Positions 56,101 to 64,000 of a DNA stretch of 64,000 nucleotides are shown here, piece by piece. The translations under genes were made by a program, and so were the position numbers. The DNA is taken from assembly GCF_029623395.1 (NCBI RefSeq), contig NZ_JAPYKK010000005.1:62001-126000 (forward strand), read 5' to 3'. This stretch comes from Sphingomonas echinoides. Lineage in GTDB: Bacteria; Pseudomonadota; Alphaproteobacteria; Sphingomonadales; Sphingomonadaceae. Within the stretch, counting starts at the first letter, position 1. The number at the start of each line of letters is the position of its first letter. The notes below the pieces were generated by a model that saw only the letters and a program-made list of their open reading frames with translations, was not told the DNA's origin and did no database searches.

Positions 56101-57516
56101 TCAGCCGTTCAGTGGGAGGGTAAAGACGAACCGCGCGCCCAGCCCTGGCCCACTGTCGACTCGCACGTCCCCACCCATCGCGCGCGCCAGCCGTCGTGCG
56201 ATGTAGAGGCCCAGCCCTGATCCTCCCGCCTCGCCGGGGTCGACGCGTTCGAACTTCGCGAAGATCCGCGCCTGATCGTCGAGTGCGATGCCCTTGCCCT
56301 GATCCCCGACGATGATGGCGGCGAGATGCGCGTCGCGCTCCGCCCGGATCCAGATCGTCCCGTCGAGCGGTGAGTAACGGACCGCATTGGCAAGAAGGTT
56401 GACCAGAACTTGCAACGCCCGCCGCGCATCGCCCGTCGCCATCAGGCTTTCCGCGGCAGCAGGCACATCGATCTGCACTCGCGCCGACGACGCCCGGAGC
56501 CGCAACAACCCGGCCGCCTGGCGTGCGACATGGGCAAAGTCGATCGGCTGGCGCACGACCGTGAAACCGGGCTGTTCGATCGCGCGCAGGTCGATCAGAT
56601 CGTCGACCAGCCCGATCAAATGCCGCCCCGCGTTCGCAATGTCAGCGGCATAATCCGCATAATCCTGGCGCAGCGGCCCATCGGATTGCGCTCGGATCGT
56701 TTCCGCCGAAGCGATGATCCGGTCGAGCGGTCCCCGTAGCGTCCGATCGAGCCGCGCCGCGATCCCGTCCGTCAGCGCGTCCAGATCGCTCCTGACATCC
56801 GACGTCGACAGCGCACCGGTCCGGGCCGCACCCGACGGGTCCACATCCTCGGCGTATCCGGCGAACCCGGCAAACTCGCCGCCTGCGTCGAGCCGCGGCA
56901 CTGCCGAGAGCAGGACCGTCTGGCCGGTTTGGCGCACGATCGCGCGTTGCCGAACGAAGCGTTCGCGCGCCGCGAGACCGCGCAGGATCGGAAACACTCC
57001 GGCGTCGTCTTCCGCCAGCACGAACAGCTGTGTCAGCGGGCGTCCAAGGGCGGCCTGCCCGTCCACGCCCATCGCTGCGCTTGCTCTGCCCGACAAGGCG
57101 GTCAGCGACAGGATCGCATCGGTTTCCCATTCCCACTGCGCGGCACTGCGCAGGAAGTCGGCCTCGCGTGTTTCGTGCAAAGCATCCGATTGCCACGGGG
57201 AGCGGGTACGCCACCCGACCAGAATAAGATCGACCCCGCCACGCACACCAGCCGGATCGGTGATCGGATCGGCGCGGACCCACAGGTCCAGATCCTCGGC
57301 ACCATCCGCGACGACCACCGTCCGCGCGACCGGAATCGCCAACTGCAGCGCGAGCCGCACCACCGTGTCCAGCCCCGGGATCGCCAACGGCATGCCGGTC
57401 TCCCCGCCCGCCCGCGCGTTGAGCGAAAGCAGCCGGCGGTCCGCCGCGATCAGCCGTCCTGCGCGATCGAGTGTGGCGCGTACGGTGGTTGGCGGTACCG
57501 GGTCGTCCAGGCTCAC
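56101..57516 (-). CDS. Histidine-kinase-like protein lacking the phosphoacceptor His
   Basis: A 471-residue protein with an N-terminal sensory part (VRATLDRAGRLIAADRRLLSLNARAGGE), a PAS-like middle and kinase-type dimerisation and ATP-binding domains. The ATP-binding part is intact: N-box LVNLLANAVRYS, GDQGKGIALDDQA and GSGLGLYIARRLA. In the dimerisation helix, however, the H-box position reads DRTLRGPLDRII with Arg258 where the phosphoacceptor His should be. I start at GTG 57516, whose GTGA overlaps the stop of the DUF2336 gene; GTG 57540 is also open. It probably acts as a pseudokinase or by another mechanism. Last gene of a leftward operon. Confidence 0.86.
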   Translation of the reverse strand: MSLDDPVPPTTVRATLDRAGRLIAADRRLLSLNARAGGETGMPLAIPGLDTVVRLALQLAIPVARTVVVADGAEDLDLWVRADPITDPAGVRGGVDLILVGWRTRSPWQSDALHETREADFLRSAAQWEWETDAILSLTALSGRASAAMGVDGQAALGRPLTQLFVLAEDDAGVFPILRGLAARERFVRQRAIVRQTGQTVLLSAVPRLDAGGEFAGFAGYAEDVDPSGAARTGALSTSDVRSDLDALTDGIAARLDRTLRGPLDRIIASAETIRAQSDGPLRQDYADYAADIANAGRHLIGLVDDLIDLRAIEQPGFTVVRQPIDFAHVARQAAGLLRLRASSARVQIDVPAAAESLMATGDARRALQVLVNLLANAVRYSPLDGTIWIRAERDAHLAAIIVGDQGKGIALDDQARIFAKFERVDPGEAGGSGLGLYIARRLARAMGGDVRVDSGPGLGARFVFTLPLNG

Positions 57517-58634
57517 CCGGGCAAATCCCACGATGGCCACGCCCCGTCCATACCCCGAGCGAGTGCGGTCAGCGCCGCGCGATAATCGCGATGGAGCAGC
57601 AGGGGCGCCAGCGCTTGTCGCGCCACGGCGCCGTCGGTCGCCATAATGGCGTCGAGCACCGCGACGAACCCGTCGATGTCGCGCCGCGGGTCTGCCTCGG
57701 CGAGCGCCAGACCGACCCGCGCAATCGCCGCCCGATCGAGGCCGAGCGCGCGCAGCACGAGCCACAGGCGCACACCGCTCGGATCGAGCACGATCGCGCG
57801 CATGTCGGCGTACGACAGCCCGAGTCCGTCCGCCAGCAAGGCGATGAACAGCGACAGGCGCCGGTCGCGCAACGCCTCGATCAGCCAGCGAGCCCGTTCG
57901 CTCGAACTGGGGTCGAGTGCCCGGGCCAACCGCATCGCCACTGCGTCGAGCCTGTCTCCGTCGACATGAGCATCGATCGCGTGGAGCGCCGCCTCGGCCA
58001 GCGCCCGGTCCAGCGCCGGTACGGCCCCCGCGCCGACCTGGCCAATGCCCATGCGCAGCGCTGCCGCGCTCCACCAGACCAGGTGGCGGTGCAGGTCCGC
58101 CGGCAAGTCACTCGACCCACGCGCGCCGACCGGCGCGACGCCGCGGCGGCGGCTTTCCGCGGCGAGCAGCGCTGCCGCTGCTGCGCTTACCGACGAGTCC
58201 GCATGATACAACAGTCGCGGCAGGAGGCTTGGCCGATCGCGATCCTCCGGAGCGTGGGGCGGTAAGGCGTCGGCGATGGCGTCCTGCTGGACTCGCCCGA
58301 TCACTTCACGGATCAACGCCGGGTCGCGAAGCAACCCGCTGGCGTTCAGCCGTGCAAAGACGGGCGTGCCGTTCGTGATGAGGCGTTCCGCCAGGGACGC
58401 TGCGTCGCGCAGCGTGAGCAAGCGCGCGGCCTGCACGCGCAAGACCGTTTCGACCTCGCCGGCAAGTTGGGCGAGCACCGCCCGCACACGGAGACGGGTG
58501 CGATCATCCAGCCGGACGGCATCGTCGAGGAACACGTCGGCAATCGCGCCGCCCAGCCGCTCCTCCGCGGTCGCCGCGGCGTGGACGGCACGGGCAAGCA
58601 GCGTCGCGACCCCATCCTCAGCTCCCCTATCCAT
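57513..58634 (-). CDS. DUF2336 protein
   Basis: A 373-residue helical, Ala/Leu/Arg-rich protein of the DUF2336 family, frequent in alphaproteobacteria and encoded beside signalling proteins. Segments such as VRAVLAQLAGEVETVLRVQAARLLTLRDAA and LFIALLADGLGLSYADMRAIVLDPSG mark it; the latter block is the DUF2336 core. No catalytic motif. ATG 58634 gives MDRGAEDGVATLL; ATG 58655 is also open. It overlaps the kinase-like gene by four bases, so the two are translationally coupled. Confidence 0.85.
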   Translation of the reverse strand: MDRGAEDGVATLLARAVHAAATAEERLGGAIADVFLDDAVRLDDRTRLRVRAVLAQLAGEVETVLRVQAARLLTLRDAASLAERLITNGTPVFARLNASGLLRDPALIREVIGRVQQDAIADALPPHAPEDRDRPSLLPRLLYHADSSVSAAAAALLAAESRRRGVAPVGARGSSDLPADLHRHLVWWSAAALRMGIGQVGAGAVPALDRALAEAALHAIDAHVDGDRLDAVAMRLARALDPSSSERARWLIEALRDRRLSLFIALLADGLGLSYADMRAIVLDPSGVRLWLVLRALGLDRAAIARVGLALAEADPRRDIDGFVAVLDAIMATDGAVARQALAPLLLHRDYRAALTALARGMDGAWPSWDLPG

Positions 58635-58690
58635 GCTGCGTCCATCGCTCCACATGGGAGCGACTTACGCCGTTTGCTCGGACGGCGAGA

Positions 58691-59851
58691 CTACGGCTTT
58701 TGCCGAAAAGCCTCGATCGCGGCCGCAAGTGTCCCAGCGCCGTACAGTGCGGCCCCCGCCAGGCCGACGAGCGGCCATCCGAGGATCACCAGCGGCAGCA
58801 GGATCACGAGATAGGCAGTCGGACTCGCCCACCACCGCCGCAGCAACGCGGGCAATGCGGCACGTTCGAGCAAAGCCCCTGCAACGACCAGCGCCCCGGC
58901 CAGCGCCGTGCCGGCGACCGGATCGGCGCGCACCCCGATCGCCAGCACCGCGCCGGCGACGATCGCGGAGCGGGCGTGCGTCGCGATCGCCGCGATCCGG
59001 TTCTCCTCCCGGACCCACCCCAGCGCCGCGGCGATGCTCACCCCGACCAGCGCCGCAAAGGCAAGCAGCAGCCCGATCACGGGGTGTTTTCCAAGAATGC
59101 CGATCAAGGCCCCGACACTCAGCGCCCCGGCAACCGCGAGCGGCACGATCGTGGATATCAGCCGCGCCATCAGCGGCGGCAACGCGACCCGGACGAGCGG
59201 TGCCAGCAGGAACCGTTCGGCCCAGCGCACCGGTTTCGCCACCAGCGCCGCAACGGTCGCGGTCCCGCGCCGGATCAGCGCGTCGGCGCTGCGTTCGATC
59301 GCATGCTTGGGCGCATCGCGGGGATCGAGCCGCACCTGCTCCGCGCCCGCCTGCGCCGCCACGCGCAACAGCGTCGATTGGAAATCATAATCCCGCGGCA
59401 TCGCGGCGACTTCGCTGACGCGCTTGCAATCGAGCAGCGCAAGTCCGGCCCACGCCGCCTTGGCACTGACGCGTTCGTAACGGTGATCGTCGGGATCGCA
59501 GATCACCAGCGTGTCGTGGCCCGCGGACGCGAGGCTCTGGATGATATCGCCGCTCGTCACCACGCCGTCAGCAACGACAAGCACGCGCGCCAGCGGGTGG
59601 AGCTTGGCGACCGCATCCTGCGCGGTACGCACTGCATCGACCAGCCCACCGCGCCGCCCGATCCGACCGATCACGCCGAGCAATTCGGGCGTCATCCGCG
59701 AGACGACGAGGATGATCTGCGTCGCCCCCGCCGCAGCGAGCAACCGCGCCTGGAATTCCACCAGCGTCAATCCGCCGAACGGCAAGGTGGCCGCAAGCGT
59801 CCCTGGCCGATCGTCGGCGTCTTCGGTCGTGAAAATCAGTCCTGCCAGCAT
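58691..59851 (-). CDS. Membrane protein with nucleotidyltransferase-like N-terminal domain
   Basis: A 386-residue protein. Residues 1-200 resemble an alpha/beta sugar-nucleotide transferase fold (MLAGLIFTTEDADDRPGTLA, LTLVEFQARLLAAAGATQIILVVSRM, VLVVADGVVTSG) but lack a clear GxGTRL NTP-binding signature, so activity is doubtful. Residues 220-380 hold about five or six hydrophobic segments (LISTIVPLAVAGALSVGALIG and onwards), followed by a short tail. The gene lies 56 bases upstream of the DUF2336 gene on the same strand. It is probably an integral-membrane member of the same operon. Function unknown. Confidence 0.75.
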   Translation of the reverse strand: MLAGLIFTTEDADDRPGTLAATLPFGGLTLVEFQARLLAAAGATQIILVVSRMTPELLGVIGRIGRRGGLVDAVRTAQDAVAKLHPLARVLVVADGVVTSGDIIQSLASAGHDTLVICDPDDHRYERVSAKAAWAGLALLDCKRVSEVAAMPRDYDFQSTLLRVAAQAGAEQVRLDPRDAPKHAIERSADALIRRGTATVAALVAKPVRWAERFLLAPLVRVALPPLMARLISTIVPLAVAGALSVGALIGILGKHPVIGLLLAFAALVGVSIAAALGWVREENRIAAIATHARSAIVAGAVLAIGVRADPVAGTALAGALVVAGALLERAALPALLRRWWASPTAYLVILLPLVILGWPLVGLAGAALYGAGTLAAAIEAFRQKP

Positions 59852-59989
59852 GGACGCGCTGTTACGGCGTTCGGAACAGCTTGGCAAAGGCCGCAAGCCC
59901 CCTGCCGAACGGCGAGCGGCCGAAAGGCAAGGGATCGAAAGATCGCCAGGCAGCCCGGGAGGGACCCACACGACCTGCAGAACGGCGCG

Positions 59990-60283
59990 TTACAGCTGCT
60001 CGACCGCGCGACGCAAACGCCGCATCAGTGCCGGGTCCTGTACCTCGCACGCCGCCGCCTCGGTCGCGATCGTCATCAGCCGAACCGCACCGAAGCTCGC
60101 CGCGAGGCCGCGTAACCGCCATGCGGCACCTTTCCATTCCGCTTCGTCCACCGCACACTCCAACCCGTGGAGCCCACGTCGAACGCTTTCGAGAAACGCG
60201 ATCCGCAATTCCGCGATCAGCAGGGGTTCGTCGCCCACCGCCGCCGCCAGCGTCGCATCGATTGCACCAGGTTCATACGCCAT
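59990..60283 (-). CDS. Degenerate Hpt domain protein (His replaced by Trp)
   Basis: A 97-residue single Hpt-like domain beginning MAYEPGAIDATLAAAVGDEPLL. The motif that should carry the phosphorylated His (H-x-L-K-G-x-A-x-x-x-G) reads AAWRLRGLAASFGAVRL, so Trp55 replaces His and the Lys is Arg. It cannot pass phosphoryl groups as Hpt proteins do, though the fold is likely kept. It may bind a receiver domain without phosphotransfer. The ATG at 60283 is chosen over an upstream extension to 60352. It is the first gene of the leftward operon with the pseudokinase. Confidence 0.82.
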   Translation of the reverse strand: MAYEPGAIDATLAAAVGDEPLLIAELRIAFLESVRRGLHGLECAVDEAEWKGAAWRLRGLAASFGAVRLMTIATEAAACEVQDPALMRRLRRAVEQL

Positions 60284-60366
60284 GATTCGGACCGTATGGA
60301 CGAAGGACTTAATGTTGGGTTTCGCTATTCGCTTTGCGTCTGCGCTTTTCATGATAAACGAGCCTT

Positions 60367-62727
60367 ATGAACGGGGGTTCTCGCATCATCGATCTTCGGC
60401 CCAATCATCGTCCGAAACCCGGCTACCCGCCGCACGGCGATCTGCTGCCCAACCCGCAAGCCCTGTCGTCCGACGCGGAAACCGTGCCCATGCAAAATCT
60501 GTCCGATTCCGCCACGTTCGTCGACGCCGAACCCGACGCCGACCCCGACAACGTCGAGGTCGATGTTCCCGGCAAGCCCTTCCCGTGGCTGATGGTCACT
60601 GGTTTGGTTCTGTCGCTGGCATGGCTGGTTACGATGCTGCTACTGTCGGCGCCGTCCCTGCCGCGGATGGGCGCCCCCGAACTGGTCAGCTTCGTCGCTG
60701 GCCTGTGCGTGCCCCCGGCCTTCATCGGAATTCTGCTCCTGCTTGCGCTGCGCACCAGCACAGCCGAGGCACGCCGCTTCGGGCGCACCGCACAGGCGAT
60801 GCGCGCAGAGGCCGCCAATCTGGAGCGCACGATCGATCGCCTTTCCACCCGGATCGACGATCACCGGATCCAGCTTAGCGAACAGAGTGAACGGCTCGAC
60901 ACGCTCGGCAATACCGCCGTCGCAAGGCTCGCGGGAGTCGGCGGTGGCATGCGCGACCATATTGCCTCGGCGGAGTCGCACGCGACCACGCTCGCCAAGG
61001 CTGCCGAGAATGCGCAGACCCGGCTCGATGTCCTGCTGGCGCTGTTGCCGCGCGCGCACGGCGAGACCGATGCGCTCGCGCAATTGCTCAAGGCGACCGG
61101 GGTGACGGCGACCGAGCATGCCGCCGCGCTCGACGCGCAACTGGCGGCGCTCGCTGAACGCGGCCGCGAAGCGGATGCCGTCGCCAACGGTGCCGCCCAG
61201 AAGCTCGCCGCGCACATCACGCGGATGGAAGCGACCAGCGAAACGGCCGGCGCCCGGCTCGAGCGGGTTACCGGCGACATGTCGGTCGCGGTCGACGGAC
61301 TGCTCGGGCGTACGGCCGACGCGATCGACGAAGCACGCCGCGGGATCGCGGCACAGGGCGATGCGTTGCTCGCGATGCTCGGCACCAACCAGGCCGCGCT
61401 CGAACGCGTCGCGCATGACAGTGCCGATGGCCTCGCCGCGCGCATCGTCGAGATCGAGGGATTGATCGAGCATGTTGCCGCCCGACTGAACGAACAGCGC
61501 GGCACGGGTGGCGAGATCTTCGCCGAACTCGACCACCACATTGTCCACGTGTCTGGCCGCTTCGACGCGTTGCATGCGCAGGGGATCGACCGCAGCCAGG
61601 CGCTCGCTGCGTCGATCAGCGCGCTCGGCGGCTCCGCGCATGCGATGACCGAAGCGTTGCGGATGGGCGATACCGTCGCCAGCACCGCGATCGAGACGAC
61701 CGAGCGTCTGTTGCTCGCGCTCGACGCCGCCGCGCGTGAAATTGACGAGACCTTGCCGGACGCCCTGACCCGCCTTGATACCAAGGTCGGCGACACCCGC
61801 CGCCACGTCGGCGCGACCAAGCCCGAACTGCTCGCGCTCGTCACCGCCGCGGAAAGCACGCACGACGCGATCGAAGCGATCGCGCACGTCGTCGCCACGC
61901 AGCACGACACGGTCGAGAAGCTTGCGGGCACGTTGATCGACACGCTCAGCGACGGCAAGCTCAAGGCGGATGCCCTCGGGCAGATGGTCGACGACACGAT
62001 CGGCCAGACCAACCGCTTCGCCGACGAAGCCGCGCCGCGACTGGTGGAAGCGCTGCTGCGGGTCCGCGATACCGCCAATGCCGCCGCGGATCGCGCGCGT
62101 GAGACGCTCGCCAGCGTCATCCCCGACGCCGCGCTCGCGATCGAACAGCATAGCGCCGCCGCCGTCGAGCGCGGTGCGACCCATGCCGTCCAGCAACAGC
62201 TCGCCGCGATCGCGGCAGCGGCCGATGCCGCAGCGGATTCGGCAGCGCGGGCGTCCGAACGCCTGACCGAGCGCGTCACCGCGCTGGCCAACGCCTCCGC
62301 AGTCCTCGAAACGCGGTTCGAGGACGATCGTCTGCAGCGAGCCGAAGCCGACCAGAATTCGATGACGCGGCGCGTATCGCTGCTCGTCGAGGCACTCAAT
62401 TCCGCGTCGATCGACATCGCCAAGACGTTTTCGGCGGACGTCTCCGACAGCGCGTGGTCAGCCTATCTGAAGGGCGACCGCGGTGTCTTCACGCGCCGCG
62501 CGGTGCGGTTGCTGGATACGACCGATGCGCGCGAGATCGCCTATCTGTACGACGAGGACGATGCGTTCCGCGAGCATGTGAACCGCTATATCCACGATTT
62601 CGAAGCGATGCTTCGCGCGATCCTGTCCGGTCCCGACGGGTCGCCGCTCGGGGTGACGCTGTTGTCGTCCGACATGGGCAAGCTTTACGTCGCGCTGGCG
62701 CAAGCGATCGAGCGACTGCGGACCTGA
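60367..62727 (+). CDS. TipN-like membrane coiled-coil polarity protein
   Basis: A 786-residue protein with an N-terminal cytoplasmic tail, two transmembrane segments (about 74-94 and 107-127) and about 600 residues of Ala/Asp/Glu/Arg-rich helical coiled coil. It ends in a conserved C-terminal block (SDSAWSAYLKGDRGVFTRRA and VTLLSSDMGKLYVALAQAIERLR, with YIHDFEAMLRAIL between). Size and layout match TipN, the new-pole marker of Caulobacter that recruits flagellum and cytokinesis factors, and the C-terminus resembles what I recall of that protein family. I infer a polarity role. It is divergent from the degenerate Hpt gene and precedes an intact Hpt gene. Confidence 0.75.
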   Translation: MNGGSRIIDLRPNHRPKPGYPPHGDLLPNPQALSSDAETVPMQNLSDSATFVDAEPDADPDNVEVDVPGKPFPWLMVTGLVLSLAWLVTMLLLSAPSLPRMGAPELVSFVAGLCVPPAFIGILLLLALRTSTAEARRFGRTAQAMRAEAANLERTIDRLSTRIDDHRIQLSEQSERLDTLGNTAVARLAGVGGGMRDHIASAESHATTLAKAAENAQTRLDVLLALLPRAHGETDALAQLLKATGVTATEHAAALDAQLAALAERGREADAVANGAAQKLAAHITRMEATSETAGARLERVTGDMSVAVDGLLGRTADAIDEARRGIAAQGDALLAMLGTNQAALERVAHDSADGLAARIVEIEGLIEHVAARLNEQRGTGGEIFAELDHHIVHVSGRFDALHAQGIDRSQALAASISALGGSAHAMTEALRMGDTVASTAIETTERLLLALDAAAREIDETLPDALTRLDTKVGDTRRHVGATKPELLALVTAAESTHDAIEAIAHVVATQHDTVEKLAGTLIDTLSDGKLKADALGQMVDDTIGQTNRFADEAAPRLVEALLRVRDTANAAADRARETLASVIPDAALAIEQHSAAAVERGATHAVQQQLAAIAAAADAAADSAARASERLTERVTALANASAVLETRFEDDRLQRAEADQNSMTRRVSLLVEALNSASIDIAKTFSADVSDSAWSAYLKGDRGVFTRRAVRLLDTTDAREIAYLYDEDDAFREHVNRYIHDFEAMLRAILSGPDGSPLGVTLLSSDMGKLYVALAQAIERLRT

Positions 62728-62764
62728 GACGGTCCGAGGCCCGCCGCCGTGCGGGTCGCCTAGA

Positions 62765-63172
62765 TCATCCGATCCGTCTGCCGAACCCTTGCCGCCGCGG
62801 GGTGACGGGGTTGGCTTCGGCCTCGAGAATGGCGAGGCTCCGCTCGAACATCTGCCGAAGTGCGGCGACATCGGCCATCGCCTCGTCGGGCGTGTCGCGG
62901 CTCTCCACGCAGTCCCGCGCGACGGTTTCGATCTTCTCGGCCAGCGCGCCCAGCGGCTCCGCACCGAACTGGCGGGCTTCGCCTTTCAGCGTGTGGGCGG
63001 GGATCACGATGGCAGCCGCGTTCTGCGCGCGCATCGCGGCCTCGATGGCGAGCACGGACTTGACGCCATCCTCGCGAAAATAGCCGAGAATCCGCACGAA
63101 ACCGCCGCCAAGTTCGCTACGTGCGCGGGCAAACACGACCCAATCGATCAGGCTTTTGTCGTCGTGTGGCAC
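62765..63172 (-). CDS. Hpt domain-containing protein
   Basis: A 135-residue single-domain protein. The phosphoacceptor His60 is present in PAHTLKGEARQFGAEPLG, the standard Hpt motif with Lys and Gly, so it can take part in a phosphorelay. The surrounding helices (LIDWVVFARARSELGGGFVRILGYF and AMADVAALRQMFERSLAIL) match the four-helix bundle. The GTG at 63172 follows GGGGGAG; the TTG at 63187 lacks such a site. It is convergent with the TipN-like gene. It is unlike ChpT, which is larger and has a CA-like domain. Confidence 0.87.
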   Translation of the reverse strand: MPHDDKSLIDWVVFARARSELGGGFVRILGYFREDGVKSVLAIEAAMRAQNAAAIVIPAHTLKGEARQFGAEPLGALAEKIETVARDCVESRDTPDEAMADVAALRQMFERSLAILEAEANPVTPRRQGFGRRIG

Positions 63173-63303
63173 CTTCGTCTCCCCCAAACACGTCCGCCGC
63201 GGACGCGAAGGTCATGACGTCGATGTAGGGCGATATCGTAAACGACCCGTTGACACGCCGCGGAACGGTAGACGGAAAACGGCGCTTCTGGTTGTTCCGG
63301 CAA

Positions 63304-63336
63304 CAAAAAACCCCGCCCCCTGGAAAGGGAGCGGGG
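63304..63336 (-). terminator. Terminator of the glycine-zipper gene
   Basis: On the minus strand ACCCCGCTCCC and GGGGGCGGGGT form a stem followed by TTTTTT, about 55 bases after the stop codon. Confidence 0.82.
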
Positions 63337-63391
63337 TAATCGGGACATTCCGACGACGCCCCTGCCTGAGGAGCGGCGTTAGCGGATCAGA

Positions 63392-63739
63392 TCAGCAACC
63401 GTTCTTCCGGTTCTGGGCAGCATCATGCTTCTTGTCCATGCTACGACCGAGCAACGCACCGCCGACACCGCCAGCAACCGTGCCGAGCGTACCGCCGCCA
63501 AGAACGTTGCCGAGAATTGCGCCACCTGCGCCACCGGCGATCGTGCCGGTCGTGCCGCTGCTGCGCTTGCAATCCTGGTAACGACGCGAGTCACGGCCGC
63601 GATAGTTCCGTCCGCGGTCACGATAGTCGCGGTCACGATAGCCATCGCGATATCCGTCGCGATCGCGATCCTGCGCCGCGAGGACCGGACCAGGAAGCGT
63701 CACCGCAGCCACCATCAGCGCCATCATAAACTTCTTCAT
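63392..63739 (-). CDS. Secreted glycine-zipper 2TM domain protein
   Basis: A 115-residue exported protein. A signal peptide (MKKFMMALMVAAVTLPGPVLA) is followed by a positively charged Arg/Asp/Tyr repeat (DRDGYRDGYRDRDYRDRGRN) and then the glycine-zipper 2TM domain (TIAGGAGGAILGNVLGGGTLG and GGVGGALLGRSMD). Such proteins are associated with the outer membrane or envelope (SlyB/rickettsial 17-kDa-like). Two cysteines, QDCKR and NGC at the very end. I start at ATG 63739; the longer open frame reads through intergenic DNA. Confidence 0.87.
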   Translation of the reverse strand: MKKFMMALMVAAVTLPGPVLAAQDRDRDGYRDGYRDRDYRDRGRNYRGRDSRRYQDCKRSSGTTGTIAGGAGGAILGNVLGGGTLGTVAGGVGGALLGRSMDKKHDAAQNRKNGC

Positions 63740-63816
63740 CGTCTTGTCCTTTGACTTTGAACCCTGTGGCCGAACAACCAACGACCCTTGCGAAAGTTCA
63801 TTTGCCCGTCTTCGGA

Positions 63817-64000
63817 CTAACCCCGCATGAACGCTGCGAAGCGATCCATCCAGTCGGGGTGCCACCGCGACAGGGCTGGTCGGTTTTCGACGAGATCGCC
63901 CGCCGCCCACAGGATGCGCTTGCGATCCTGCTCCGGGCTGGTTTCGTTGTCGGGACAGAGCAGATAGAAATCGCCCGCCGCAATTCCGTCGAGCATGAAG
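63817..64000 (-). CDS. C-terminal end of an SDR-family oxidoreductase (start beyond window)
   Basis: On the minus strand the frame is open from the window edge to TAG at 63817-63819. The product ends DGIAAGDFYLLCPDN, then RILWAAGDLVENRPALSRWH and PDWMDRFAAFMRG. This tail is characteristic of a group of short-chain dehydrogenase/reductases whose last 60 residues run L-x-G-I-x-x-G-x-F-Y-x-L-C-P-D-N. The cofactor and catalytic parts lie outside the window, so specificity is unknown. Confidence 0.75.
   Translation of the reverse strand, partial: FMLDGIAAGDFYLLCPDNETSPEQDRKRILWAAGDLVENRPALSRWHPDWMDRFAAFMRG

Noticed and set aside
63250-63291. GGAAC-N16-CGCT promoter-like sequence on the plus strand
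   Set aside because: There is no plus-strand gene downstream and the -10 element matches only in part.

Overview
The window is a GC-rich, densely coded chromosomal stretch that looks like a sphingomonad (Sphingomonas or a close relative, Alphaproteobacteria). The reasons are: a CtrA cell-cycle regulator preceded by a TTAA-N7-TTAA box; a PafA/SPAP-type alkaline phosphatase with all the expected active-site motifs; a split MetH under an ArsR-methyltransferase (SahR-like) regulator; a TipN-like polarity protein; EcfG-type (GGAAC-N16/17-CGTT) stress promoters; and many small secreted proteins of sphingomonad type. I see no transposase, integrase, phage gene or CRISPR array. The content reads as core chromosome plus lineage-specific genes.

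Layout. 1-4.6 kb: tryptophan synthesis, with the end of trpE, an opposite-strand secreted gene, then the overlapping trpG-trpD-trpC-moaC run. 4.7-7.1 kb: wrbA and pirin, divergent from a LysR regulator with a clear inverted-repeat operator. 7.2-8 kb: ctrA. 8.1-23.1 kb: a phosphatase-superfamily lipoprotein with a coupled small gene, a secreted YtcJ-like amidohydrolase, threonine ammonia-lyase, Bpt aminoacyl-transferase, the ATP-grasp/alpha-E/transglutaminase cassette, a B3-type metallo-beta-lactamase fold gene coupled to dsbD, and the alkaline phosphatase. 23.2-26 kb: an avidin-family protein, a beta-helix protein and a cation:proton antiporter. 25.9-31.9 kb: a one-carbon operon reading leftward (ArsR-methyltransferase, metF, metH Hcy module, metH remainder). 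Its two inner gaps and one coding region hold long palindromic repeats.

32-40 kb: two small lipoproteins, an aldo/keto reductase, isocitrate lyase with its likely XRE-family acyl-responsive regulator, and aconitase. 40.3-47.7 kb: two tandem Tat-exported ferritin-like proteins, Cu/Zn superoxide dismutase, an MFS carrier, a Bax-inhibitor-1 family protein, a second transglutaminase and a small acidic protein behind a consensus EcfG promoter. 47.7-55.8 kb: NUDIX hydrolase, MpaB-type oxygenase, tRNA-Ala(CGC), a low-complexity DUF2171 protein, MDR oxidoreductase, zinc peptidase, patatin, 3-hydroxybutyrate dehydrogenase and a DUF4893 protein.

56-63.2 kb: a signalling and polarity block. It holds a histidine-kinase-like protein without its phosphoacceptor His, a DUF2336 protein, a membrane protein with a nucleotidyltransferase-like domain, an Hpt protein whose His is Trp, a large TipN-like coiled-coil membrane protein and a second Hpt protein with an intact His. 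With ctrA elsewhere in the window, this is the most promising candidate for an undescribed system. The window ends in a glycine-zipper protein and the C-terminus of an SDR oxidoreductase.

The most interesting single observations are the avidin homologue, the twin 106-bp palindromes (one inside metH coding sequence) and the paired loss of phosphoacceptor histidines.
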